Assembly: GCA_023416275.1 (NCBI GenBank)
Contig: JAEZIB010000048.1
Location: 1-39,807, forward strand
Length of the DNA stretch: 39,807 nucleotides
Source of the DNA: Bacillota bacterium
GTDB lineage: Bacteria > Bacillota > Clostridia > Acetivibrionales > DSM-1351
Direction of reading: 5' to 3'
Shown: one piece after another, positions 16,561 to 24,499 of the stretch
How the letters are laid out: each line of letters begins with the position of its first letter
How positions within the stretch are numbered: position 1 is the first letter of the stretch
The notes under the pieces: model-generated
Databases searched by the model: none
What the model was told of the DNA's origin: nothing
The model's input: only the letters and a program-made list of their open reading frames with translations
Position numbers and translations under genes: made by a program

Positions 16561-19308
16561 TTGAGAGAAATATTTAAAAAGGCTTTGGTGGCCACTGTTT
16601 TTATGTGTATTATTTTGTTTTTAGGTACAGGGGTGTATGCTGCACCCTACGTTGATAGGACTTTTGAATTTAAACAACCTGATAATTCTGTAGTTGAAGT
16701 AAAGGTAACAGGTGATGAATACTACCAACATGTTGAAAGTCCAGATGGCTATACCCTTTGCCGTGACCCTAAAACAGGATGGATTTGTTACGCAGATTTA
16801 AATAGCGATCAAACCGAACTTGTTTCATCAGGGGAAATCTATACAGGGGTAAACAATACACTCGTACAAAGATCAGCTATTCAAGGTATAAATGAAAAGA
16901 AACGCCAAAAGCATTTGGAAATAAATCAGGAATTGATTAACCAAAAAAGAAACATAGTAAGAAACATGCTTTTGCCACAACAAGAATTGCAAGACTCTAA
17001 AATACAAAAAAGTACTTCTGATTCAGCTTCTTTTCTGTCAGCACCTCCACCGGGGAATATTATGGGACTTACAATATTGATTAATTTTCCCGATGTAACC
17101 AGCAGTATTTCCAAGGCAGAGATTGATAACATGTTCAATAAGGTTGGATACACGGGATATGGAAATAATGGCTCAATTAGAGACTACTTTTACGATGTTT
17201 CTGGTGGAAAAATGACTTATACAAATTCTATAACTGGTTTCTATATGGCCAAACACCCGAAATCTTATTACGATTCAGGTGATAACTACGACAGAGCTCT
17301 TGAACTTGTAAATGAAGCCTTAGTCTGGCTGGATTCTACAGGTTTTAACTATTCAACATTAACAACTAATTCACAAAAATATGTTCTTTCTGTAAATATT
17401 CTATACGCAGGTAAAATTGCGCAGAATTGGGGTAAAGGAATATGGCCCCATCAGGGCTGGATTCCGTATGCATTCAGTGCTGACGGAGTAAAGATTCAGA
17501 AGTATGAAATGTCAGACATAGGAAACGATCTTTCAATTGATACAATTTGCCATGAAAATGGACATTTAGTTTGCGGCTATCCTGATTTATATGATTATGA
17601 TGGCGATTCCAGCGGTTGTGGAGCCTATTCACTAATGAGTGGGTCTTCAAATCCCAAAAATCCTGCACCTCCTGACCCGTACTGCAGGAACGTTATTAGT
17701 GGATGGAATAGTACAGTAAGCCTGAACAGCTATTCTAAAGGTTCCACTATCACTACATATGCAGACCCTAAGGCAACACAAACAGTATACCGATGGAATG
17801 GAAGTAAATCAAATGAGTATTTTCTTATAGAGAACATCCAGAAGACTGGGAGATACAGCAGTATGCCAGATGATGGTCTGCTAATATGGCATGTGGACGA
17901 GAATGGAAAAAACGACTATAACCAGATGACATCTGCAAATCATTATAAAGTATCGGTAGAACAGGCAGACGGTCTCTTCGAACTAGAAAGGAATATAAAC
18001 TGGGGTAGGGCAAATGATTTATTCCATTCCGGATATAAGACAACTTTTGATGATACAACTACTCCAAATTCAAAGTGGTGGAACGGTGTATCCTCGGGTT
18101 TAAAAATTTCTAATATTGGTCCTGTAGGAACTACTATGACCTTTACTTTGGATAGTGGGACAACAGCTGCTAATACTGCACCAGTTGTTGATGCGGGAGC
18201 CAATAGCACATTTACATTACCATCGAGAATAAGGCTCAGCGGAAAGGCTAGTGACGATGGTCTACCAAGTGGATCTACACTAAGTACTGCATGGAGCTTG
18301 CAAAGCGGACCCGGTACGGCTGCATTTGAGGATATAAAAGCATTAAATACTAATGCCACAGTATCAGCGGCAGGTACTTATGTGTTTAAGCTTACAGCAA
18401 GTGATGGAACGTTGTCATCCTCAGATACTGTAACAATAATAGTAAACCCGGTAGGTACACTTCCGTTAATAGCATATTACAAATTTGATGAGACAAGCGG
18501 AACAACGGTAAGTGACTCGTCCGTTTTAAGTAACAATGCACAAATAAATGGGGGAGCAGTATGGGCAGCAGGACAAAGTGGAAATGCTGTTTCTTTAAAT
18601 GGGACAAATGGCTACGTAAGCTTGCCATCCGGAATATTGAGTAATGTAAATGATGTTACAATTTCTGCATGGGTAAAGCTCAATGCTTTAAGTCAATGGG
18701 CAAGGATATTTGACTTTGGAACAGGAACAAATACATATATGTTCTTAGCTCCTCAAAGCGGCGATAGTAAACTGAAATTTGCAATTACTACAAATGGCAA
18801 CAATAATGAGGAGCAAATAAATGCACCTGTACTAATGACAGGTTTGTGGAAGCATATAACTGTTACACTTTCAGGGAATACAGGTATTCTATACGTGGAT
18901 GGTTTGGAAGCTTCCAGGAACGACAACATGACATTAAATCCTTCTAGTTTAGGAAACACAACCCAAAACTATTTAGGAAAATCTCAGTATGAACATGATC
19001 CATACCTTGAGGGGTTTGTTGATGATTTCAGAATCTATAGTAAGGCTTTAGATGCTGATGAAGTGAAAACATTATTTGATAGTAAGCAAAGTATATACGT
19101 ATATGGAGATGTTAATGGAGATGGGGAAGTGGATGCTACTGATTACGCAGCAATGAAAAAATACCTGCTTGGAGATGTGAGTGCTATGCAAAACAAGGAC
19201 TGGGAAATAACTGGAGATTTGAACCAGGATGGCACGATTGACGCTATTGACGCTGCTAATATGAAAAAATTCCTTTTAGGGATTATTGAAAAACTTCCAG
19301 TAAATTAG
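16561..19308 (+). CDS. Cellulosomal M6-family metalloprotease with PKD-like, LamG and dockerin domains (915 aa)
   Basis: A signal peptide covers residues 1-28. Residues 30-130 look like an M6 propeptide. The catalytic domain (about 165-530) carries ICHENGHLVCGYPDLYD, an HExxH zinc site (H331, E332, H335) with the downstream G-x-PD-x-YD typical of immune inhibitor A-type M6 proteases. Residues about 541-632 are a PKD/REJ-like beta domain (NTAPVVDAGANSTFTLPSRI). Residues about 638-843 are a LamG/concanavalin-like domain (AYYKFDETSGTTVSDSS, ISAWVKLNAL, VDDFRIYSKAL). A type I dockerin (848-915) has GDVNGDGEVDATDYAAMKK and GDLNQDGTIDAIDAANMKK. It is secreted and probably docked on the cellulosome, where it could trim proteins or degrade plant proteins. 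The start is TTG after GGGGGGG. The last 98 codons plus the 3' UTR are copied at 27277-27713. Confidence 0.93.
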   Translation: MREIFKKALVATVFMCIILFLGTGVYAAPYVDRTFEFKQPDNSVVEVKVTGDEYYQHVESPDGYTLCRDPKTGWICYADLNSDQTELVSSGEIYTGVNNTLVQRSAIQGINEKKRQKHLEINQELINQKRNIVRNMLLPQQELQDSKIQKSTSDSASFLSAPPPGNIMGLTILINFPDVTSSISKAEIDNMFNKVGYTGYGNNGSIRDYFYDVSGGKMTYTNSITGFYMAKHPKSYYDSGDNYDRALELVNEALVWLDSTGFNYSTLTTNSQKYVLSVNILYAGKIAQNWGKGIWPHQGWIPYAFSADGVKIQKYEMSDIGNDLSIDTICHENGHLVCGYPDLYDYDGDSSGCGAYSLMSGSSNPKNPAPPDPYCRNVISGWNSTVSLNSYSKGSTITTYADPKATQTVYRWNGSKSNEYFLIENIQKTGRYSSMPDDGLLIWHVDENGKNDYNQMTSANHYKVSVEQADGLFELERNINWGRANDLFHSGYKTTFDDTTTPNSKWWNGVSSGLKISNIGPVGTTMTFTLDSGTTAANTAPVVDAGANSTFTLPSRIRLSGKASDDGLPSGSTLSTAWSLQSGPGTAAFEDIKALNTNATVSAAGTYVFKLTASDGTLSSSDTVTIIVNPVGTLPLIAYYKFDETSGTTVSDSSVLSNNAQINGGAVWAAGQSGNAVSLNGTNGYVSLPSGILSNVNDVTISAWVKLNALSQWARIFDFGTGTNTYMFLAPQSGDSKLKFAITTNGNNNEEQINAPVLMTGLWKHITVTLSGNTGILYVDGLEASRNDNMTLNPSSLGNTTQNYLGKSQYEHDPYLEGFVDDFRIYSKALDADEVKTLFDSKQSIYVYGDVNGDGEVDATDYAAMKKYLLGDVSAMQNKDWEITGDLNQDGTIDAIDAANMKKFLLGIIEKLPVN

Positions 19309-19480
19309 TACCTGCACAGTGTTTGAAGTGATATTGAAATTACTATATTTTATTAATCGCTGTAAAAAAAATCCAGTATATCGAAATAGAAAATACTCAT
19401 TAATGGTTAAGAATCTAAACATTAACCTTGAATGAGTATTTTTTTATAAAAATTATAGATTTTGTATTAAGTGAGACATT
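19015..19480 (+). repeat. Duplicated LamG-dockerin tail and terminator, copy 1 (donor)
   Basis: From TTTGTTGATGATTTCAG onward this segment is nearly identical to 27277-27713. It covers the end of the LamG domain, the whole dockerin, the stop codon and the terminator. The offset is a constant 8262 bp through the coding part; small indels appear only after the stop. This copy is in frame with an intact gene, so it is the likely source. Confidence 0.95.
19391..19446 (+). terminator. Terminator of the M6 protease gene
   Basis: The stem AATACTCATT / AATGAGTATT is extended inward by GGTTAA / TTAACC and followed by TTTTT. A related terminator lies at 27634-27685. Confidence 0.88.
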
Positions 19481-19784
19481 GGATGTACAGGATAATACGT
19501 TTAAAAGATTTTAATAAAATTTGCGAAATTACTTGGCATTTGAAAAGTTGCCCAATAATCGATAAGGATAATAGAAGAATTCCATTACCGTTATATTGTA
19601 TCAGACTTGAGTTATTTGACCAATAAGTAACAATACTTAAATGATGGGGAATTTGTGGATTTATTGATAGACTTCTATCAGATTTTAATTTAAAGATTGA
19701 AATCATTTGCATTAATACTATGTATATATTATAATTGATTGAGTTGCTAGTCAATTTATAAAATTTCAGCAAAGAAGGTGTTTT

Positions 19785-20369
19785 ATGTCCCGGAATAAGG
19801 AGAAGAATGAGGTTTTAACTCAGGCACGCAAAGATGATATATTACGGGTAGCAATAAAGAAGTTTTCAGAAAAAGGTTATCAAGGTACTAATGTATCTGA
19901 GATTGCAAAAGAACTTAGTATAAGTCAAGGAATAATTTTTTGGTACTTTCAGACAAAAGAAAACCTATATAAAAATGCATTTATGCAGGAATTCAAAGAA
20001 ATTAAGCTAACTACTTCAAGAGTACTTCATGATAATTCTTTGCAGCCTTTGGAAAAATTAAGAAGCATTATATCAGAAATGATTAAAGTTTACCATGAAA
20101 GAAAAGAGGGGTGTATGCTAATCCTTCAAATTGTTTCCAATACTGAATTACAAAATGTCTTATCTATTGATATTACTAATGTATATAATGAACTTTACAG
20201 CGATTTGGAATTACTTTTTAGAGAAGCTGAAGCATCAAATCCAAAATTAAAAGCAAGAAACTTTGTAGCATTACTTGATGGATTTATGATTCAGATACTT
20301 TTAGGTTTAGATATTGGAGAACGAGAAGCTCTTGTTAATGATATTTTACGTAGATATGAATTGATATAA
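19785..20369 (+). CDS. TetR/AcrR family transcriptional regulator (194 aa)
   Basis: The N-terminal DNA-binding domain is clear: ILRVAIKKFSEKGYQGTNVS, then EIAKELSISQGIIFWYFQTKENLYK (residues about 20-65), matching the TetR helix-turn-helix. The C-terminal all-helical part is the ligand/dimer domain; its ligand is unknown. AAGAAGG lies 8 nt before the ATG. The gene ends 15 nt before the ClC gene, which has its own GGAGG site, so the pair is probably one operon and the regulator likely controls itself and the transporter. The 476-bp gap before it holds the M6 terminator and little else I can identify. Confidence 0.9.
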   Translation: MSRNKEKNEVLTQARKDDILRVAIKKFSEKGYQGTNVSEIAKELSISQGIIFWYFQTKENLYKNAFMQEFKEIKLTTSRVLHDNSLQPLEKLRSIISEMIKVYHERKEGCMLILQIVSNTELQNVLSIDITNVYNELYSDLELLFREAEASNPKLKARNFVALLDGFMIQILLGLDIGEREALVNDILRRYELI

Positions 20370-20384
20370 ATACTGGAGGAATAT

Positions 20385-21989
20385 ATGAAAGAAAACAATA
20401 AGCAAAATACATATAATACACTGTTTCATTGGCATAGTTTTAGATTAAAGCTTGTCTTTGAGGGAATAGTAATAGGCATTTTGGCAGGTTTGTTGATCGT
20501 ATTATATCGATTTGCCTTAGAAGAATCCATGGAGTTACTAAAGCAAATTTATCAAACCTTATCAAGCAAGCCTTATTGTATCCCTATTTGGGTTGGAGTA
20601 TTAATAATTATAGGCCTTATAGTAGGGAAAATAACTAAACTAGAGCCAATGGTTAGTGGTAGTGGTATTCCACAGGTAGAAGGAGTTTTGCTACGAAAGC
20701 TTAAAATGAATTGGTGGAAAGTCATAATCGGTAAATTTGTAGGTGGCGTTTTGGCAATTGGTTCTGGTCTATCACTTGGGAGGGAAGGCCCTTCTGTCCA
20801 ATTGGGAGCAGCAGTCGGACAGGGTTTCAGCAAGATATTTAAGAGAGTAAAGCTGGAAGAAAAGTATCTTATAACAAGTGGAGCAAGTGCTGGACTTGCA
20901 GCAGCATTTAATGCACCATTAGCAGGAGTTATGTTTGCTCTAGAAGAAGTTCATAAGAATTTTTCTCCTTTAGTATTACTATCATCTTTAGCTGCGGCTT
21001 TATCGGCTGACTATGTATCAAGCGGTTTTTTTGGATTAAAACCTGTTTTTAATTTTAAAACTTTATCTGTTTTACCACTTAAATCTTATTTATATATAAT
21101 TATCTTAGGCATGATATTAGGTATATTAGGGATGCTATTTAACAAGTCGATACTCAGTTCTCAATTAATATATTCAAAAATAAAAAGGATTCCAAAAGAG
21201 TTGCTGATTATGATACCTTTGACAATTTCTATATTTTTGGGATTTTTTCTGCCAGATGTGCTAGGCGGGGGACATGAGCTAATTACATCACTTTTGACAA
21301 ATGATAAATCTCCTTTAACTTTTCTTTTACTATTGTTATTTGTTAAGTTTTTATTTACAATGGTAAGCTATGGTTCAGGAGCACCAGGAGGAATTTTTTT
21401 ACCACTGCTTTCAATCGGGGCATTAATAGGAAGTATATACGGGGCTTTGGTAGTATACATATTTCATTTTGAAAGTATATATCTCAATAGCTTTATAATA
21501 CTGGCTATGGCAGGCTATTTTACGGCGGTAGTAAGAGCGCCAATAACAGGAATAATTCTTATAACTGAAATGACAGGATCATTTAACCATCTGTTATCCC
21601 TCGCCATAGTATCAATTACTGCATACATAGTTGCTGATTTTCTAGGTTCAAAACCTATATATGAGTCTTTGCTTGAAAATATTCTGAAAAAACAAGGGAA
21701 CAAGGTGGCTGTTGGAAGTAATAAGCATAAATCTATTCTGGAATTTGCTATATGCATGGGGTCAATGCTGGACGGAAAATTAATAAAAGATATAAAATGG
21801 CCGTCGCATTGTTTACTAGTAGCAGTTAAGCGAGGAGAGCAGGAAATAATTCCAAGGGGGGATACAGGTCTACTTGCTGGTGATTATTTGATTGTACTTA
21901 CTAATGACGACAGAGTGTCTAAAATCAATGATTCTTTTGCCAAGATGATTGGCAGCTGTGAGGAAAGTCCTCAGCATACTCATGATTAG
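20385..21989 (+). CDS. ClC-family chloride channel / H+-Cl- antiporter with C-terminal TrkA-C domain (534 aa)
   Basis: An inner-membrane ClC protein. The selectivity-filter motifs are present: GSGIP (92-96), GREGP with the gating Glu (E134), and GAPGGIFLP (332-340). ALEEVH (185-190) carries a Glu at the position of the internal proton Glu of E. coli ClC-ec1, so it is more likely a proton-coupled antiporter than a passive channel. About ten hydrophobic helices are visible. Residues about 450-525 form a TrkA-C/RCK-C-like domain (LDGKLIKDIKWPSHCLLVAV, then GDTGLLAGDYLIVLTNDD), suggesting control by a small ligand. It follows a TetR gene by 15 nt. Acid resistance or chloride homeostasis is the likely role. 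Confidence 0.93.
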   Translation: MKENNKQNTYNTLFHWHSFRLKLVFEGIVIGILAGLLIVLYRFALEESMELLKQIYQTLSSKPYCIPIWVGVLIIIGLIVGKITKLEPMVSGSGIPQVEGVLLRKLKMNWWKVIIGKFVGGVLAIGSGLSLGREGPSVQLGAAVGQGFSKIFKRVKLEEKYLITSGASAGLAAAFNAPLAGVMFALEEVHKNFSPLVLLSSLAAALSADYVSSGFFGLKPVFNFKTLSVLPLKSYLYIIILGMILGILGMLFNKSILSSQLIYSKIKRIPKELLIMIPLTISIFLGFFLPDVLGGGHELITSLLTNDKSPLTFLLLLLFVKFLFTMVSYGSGAPGGIFLPLLSIGALIGSIYGALVVYIFHFESIYLNSFIILAMAGYFTAVVRAPITGIILITEMTGSFNHLLSLAIVSITAYIVADFLGSKPIYESLLENILKKQGNKVAVGSNKHKSILEFAICMGSMLDGKLIKDIKWPSHCLLVAVKRGEQEIIPRGDTGLLAGDYLIVLTNDDRVSKINDSFAKMIGSCEESPQHTHD

Positions 21990-22105
21990 AGGGTTACACT
22001 TTACTTTTTAATTGAATGTGCAAGTCTCAGTATATAACAGGTAGTAATGAATGGTATTATTGATTATTGTGATGGGAGCTAGAAAAAAAGAAGTTCTGTG
22101 TTAAG

Positions 22106-22365
22106 TTAAAAACATGCACCAGTTTCATCAGTAAAGTTATTAGAAACATGATGTGAAATATGGCAGTGAAATGGCCATATACCTGGATTGTTTGCTTTAA
22201 ATATTACATCCTACGTTTCGCCGGCAGCAACTAGAATTGTATTCTTTAAAACTCTATTATTAACAGCTATTTGATTACCATCAGCTTTTTCAACTAAAAA
22301 TTGATGTCCATGAATATGCATCGGATGATGGTTAAACTGTATAGTGCGTGTTGGAGTATGCGAAC
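22106..22365 (-). pseudogene. C-terminal remnant of a multicopper oxidase
   Basis: Read on the minus strand, about 85 codons give RTIQFNHHPMHIHGHQFLVE, then LKNTILVAAGET, a TAG stop, DVIFKANNPGIWPFHCHISH and HVSNNFTDETGACF. HPMHIHGH and FHCHISHH are the copper-binding motifs of multicopper oxidases (laccase/CueO type). The 5' two thirds of the gene are missing and an in-frame stop breaks the remainder, so it is inactive. It lies just beyond the terminator of the esterase gene on the same strand. Confidence 0.85.
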
Positions 22366-22399
22366 ACAAAAAAAGGCTACCGGAGAATCTCCAATAGCC
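22366..22399 (-). terminator. Terminator of the esterase gene
   Basis: On the minus strand GGCTA...TAGCC with an inner GGAGATTCTCC is followed by TTTTTTTG. It lies about 110 bp after the esterase stop codon. Confidence 0.8.
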
Positions 22400-22511
22400 C
22401 TAACCAATGAGAGACTTAAAAACAAGGTTTCCAACAATCACTATCCCATTGCAGTATGGTTCTCACGGCATATAGTATTGAGCTGGCGTCTGAATATACC
22501 GGTTCAGTCAC

Positions 22512-23465
22512 TCACTTCAACAGTTCTACTTTTAATAGTGCCAAATCTATAGCATCAATAGACTTGTCATCATTCATGTCGGCTGAAAGGGTATCTATAC
22601 TAGAGAAAGATTCTTCCAAGAGTGCTTTCTTCATTGCTGCAAGATCCAATGAATCCACATTACCGTCCTTATTGGCATCGCCCTTTTTCGTGCTTCCAGT
22701 TACAAAATATTTGCTGGCAAATACGATTGCTTTCGGCAGGCATGCATTCCAAAACTCCACACTATGACTTCCGCTTCTGGTGATATAATCATGGGTTACT
22801 CCTGCTTGCTGTAATTTATTATGGAAATTTACATTCATTTGACCGACCAAGGTATCTTCCGTTCCACATTCCATAGTAAAGGCAGGATATTTGTTTTTAT
22901 TTACGACAGAGATTAAATTTCCGGTAACTTCTAAAGCTCCACTCATGGAATAAGCTGAGCTGAAATTATCAGGGTATTTAAATCCGTGATATGCCGCTCC
23001 AAAGCCACCCATGGAAAGTCCCGCAATGGCACGGTTTTTCCCATTTGCGGGGTCAATCCTGAACCTAGCTTCAACATAAGGTATGAACTCTTGTTCAAAA
23101 TATTTATCCCAGTTTATGCCAGATGTGTATCCATCAACGTAGAATGCGTTGTTCAATCCGTCAGGCATAATAATTACCATTTCTTTTCCACCAGCCTTGT
23201 CTACGATGGATTGCATGCCCATATCCTTCCAATTGCTATATGCTCCTCCCATACCATGAAGAAGATACATAACAGGGTATTTTTTTGTCGTATCTGTCGA
23301 ATAGGAAGGTGGAAGATAAACATTGTATTTCATTGTACGACTTAATACTGTACTGGAATGGGACTCTGTTATAACCGAACTCGCCGCAAAGGCTGAAAAT
23401 GTAAAAAGGCTGTTAATTAATAAAATTGCAAGTATCATGGCGAGCAGTTTTTTTATTGACTTCAT
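22512..23465 (-). CDS. Cellulosomal CE1-type esterase (feruloyl/acetyl esterase-like) with dockerin (317 aa)
   Basis: A signal peptide (1-27) precedes an esterase D/feruloyl-esterase-type alpha/beta hydrolase (about 35-257): VMYLLHGMGG (oxyanion region), IAGLSMGGFG with nucleophile S151, CGTEDTL with D204, and GSHSVEFW with H234. CE1 enzymes remove feruloyl or acetyl groups from xylan side chains. The C-terminal dockerin (about 261-317) has GDANKDGNVDSLDLAAMKK and DMNDDKSIDAIDLALLK; the first recognition pair is Ser-Leu. I chose ATG 23465 because GGAGG lies 8 nt before it; an upstream in-frame ATG at 23480 overlaps that site. It is transcribed against its neighbours and has its own terminator. 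Confidence 0.92.
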   Translation of the reverse strand: MKSIKKLLAMILAILLINSLFTFSAFAASSVITESHSSTVLSRTMKYNVYLPPSYSTDTTKKYPVMYLLHGMGGAYSNWKDMGMQSIVDKAGGKEMVIIMPDGLNNAFYVDGYTSGINWDKYFEQEFIPYVEARFRIDPANGKNRAIAGLSMGGFGAAYHGFKYPDNFSSAYSMSGALEVTGNLISVVNKNKYPAFTMECGTEDTLVGQMNVNFHNKLQQAGVTHDYITRSGSHSVEFWNACLPKAIVFASKYFVTGSTKKGDANKDGNVDSLDLAAMKKALLEESFSSIDTLSADMNDDKSIDAIDLALLKVELLK

Positions 23466-24364
23466 AAATAGCACCTCCATAATTTAAAAAAGTTTATTTA
23501 CTTGAATTTATGCTGGACATCATATGTCAAAAATTAATGCGATCTGATTGTTTCCAATATGGAATTTACAGTCCGATCCATTTAAATATAATACCTCCTT
23601 CCATGTAAAATAGATCTTATAATATACCAAATTTTACCATAAAAACACAACACGGTCAAGCATTCCTGCGAGAGGCAGCATAGCTAAAACAGTGAACTCA
23701 TAAAGTCTAATGACAAGGATGACATAGAGAAATGCATTTCTGAAGGTATTTTACCGGAACTCGGTGCACTGTTTGCAAAAATAATATGACTATTTTTTAT
23801 TATACTAAACTGCTACTGCGAAATATGTAGTAAACAAACTTAGTTAACAGAAAAAATGAATTGAAAGTTATTTGAAATAAGGGATGGCTTTTTTGTTACT
23901 TTAAAAGCTCATATGGTTATAGTGTGACAATTCAAATTGGGTCGATGTAAATGCGTATGAAAGCTGTTACAAAAAGTCGGATTTTTACAGTATAAAGTCT
24001 AAGGATTTTTCTGATATCTCTGTAAATATATACGTGTTAAAATGTATGAGTATTTAATCCCGTTATTTTTTGAGGAATTTATTATTGCAAATAATAATTT
24101 TGTGGTTTACATCTCCCCGGGATAAAAAAATCACTGAATTTACAGGAGTCTCCTTTAAAATTGAATACTCTGTAGGCGATGCAAAACAGAGAATTTCCCT
24201 CATGGTAGCTAGCGGGGAGCTGTCGTCGGCTATAAAAGAATTATTCCACTTGACAGGATAAAGATAGATAAAATCCGTATTCATGTCCTTGATGCAAGAG
24301 TTGTACCTACGTTATCTTAAATAGTAATAAATTCACATAAATGATATTTTTAAGGGGGTATCAT
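23466..24364. other. Intergenic region with degraded coding remnants
   Basis: About 900 bp without an intact gene. It holds a short open stretch at 23703-23789 (reads KSNDKDDIEKC, then ISEGILPELGALFAKII, then stop) that looks like the tail of a lost protein of unknown family, and the solute-binding-protein remnant at 24097-24261. The esterase promoter must lie near 23480-23640. Confidence 0.5.
24097..24261 (+). pseudogene. Remnant of an ABC transporter extracellular solute-binding protein
   Basis: The translation runs DKKITEFTGVSFKIEY, then SVGDAKQRISLMVASGELSS, then a stop after KELFHLTG. The pattern E-x-T-G-V-x-F-x-I-E-Y...G-D-A-K-Q-R-I-S-L-M-x-A-S-G-E/D-L is characteristic of the N-terminal region of family 1 sugar-binding lipoproteins (just after the lipobox in intact proteins). 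No signal peptide or lipobox precedes it in frame, and nothing follows, so it is a gene fragment. It suggests that a sugar ABC transporter once stood upstream of the GH/CBM3 gene. Confidence 0.6.
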
Positions 24365-24415
24365 ATGCCCAATCCTTATCTTGCGTTGTGGGAGTATATT
24401 GTTTTTATGAAGTAG
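24365..24415 (+). other. Possible 16-codon leader ORF
   Basis: ATG at 24365 follows AAGGGGG with a 6-nt spacer and encodes MPNPYLALWEYIVFMK. A GCCCCT/AGGGGC hairpin (24431-24452) stands between it and the glycosidase gene. The arrangement could be a leader peptide with an attenuator-like hairpin, or chance. No homologue is known to me. Confidence 0.25.
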
Positions 24416-24499
24416 TATACAGTTTTTCCGGCCCCTCTTCATTTTTAGGGGCATTTGAATATAGACAAAACACAAATCCAAAAATTAGGAGATGAAAAA

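Noticed and set aside
17943..18359. Antisense ORF inside the M6 protease gene (and similar antisense ORFs in the kinase, dehydrogenase and GH genes)
   Set aside because: They lie wholly within strongly supported genes and show no family motifs or ribosome binding sites.
23703..23789. Short open stretch reading DKDDIEKC...LGALFAKII
   Set aside because: It looks protein-like but has no start signal and no family that I can name; too short to call.
24070..24261. 63-residue ORF as an intact gene
   Set aside because: It lacks a ribosome binding site and its C-terminal half matches only an internal piece of a solute-binding protein, so it is recorded as a remnant.
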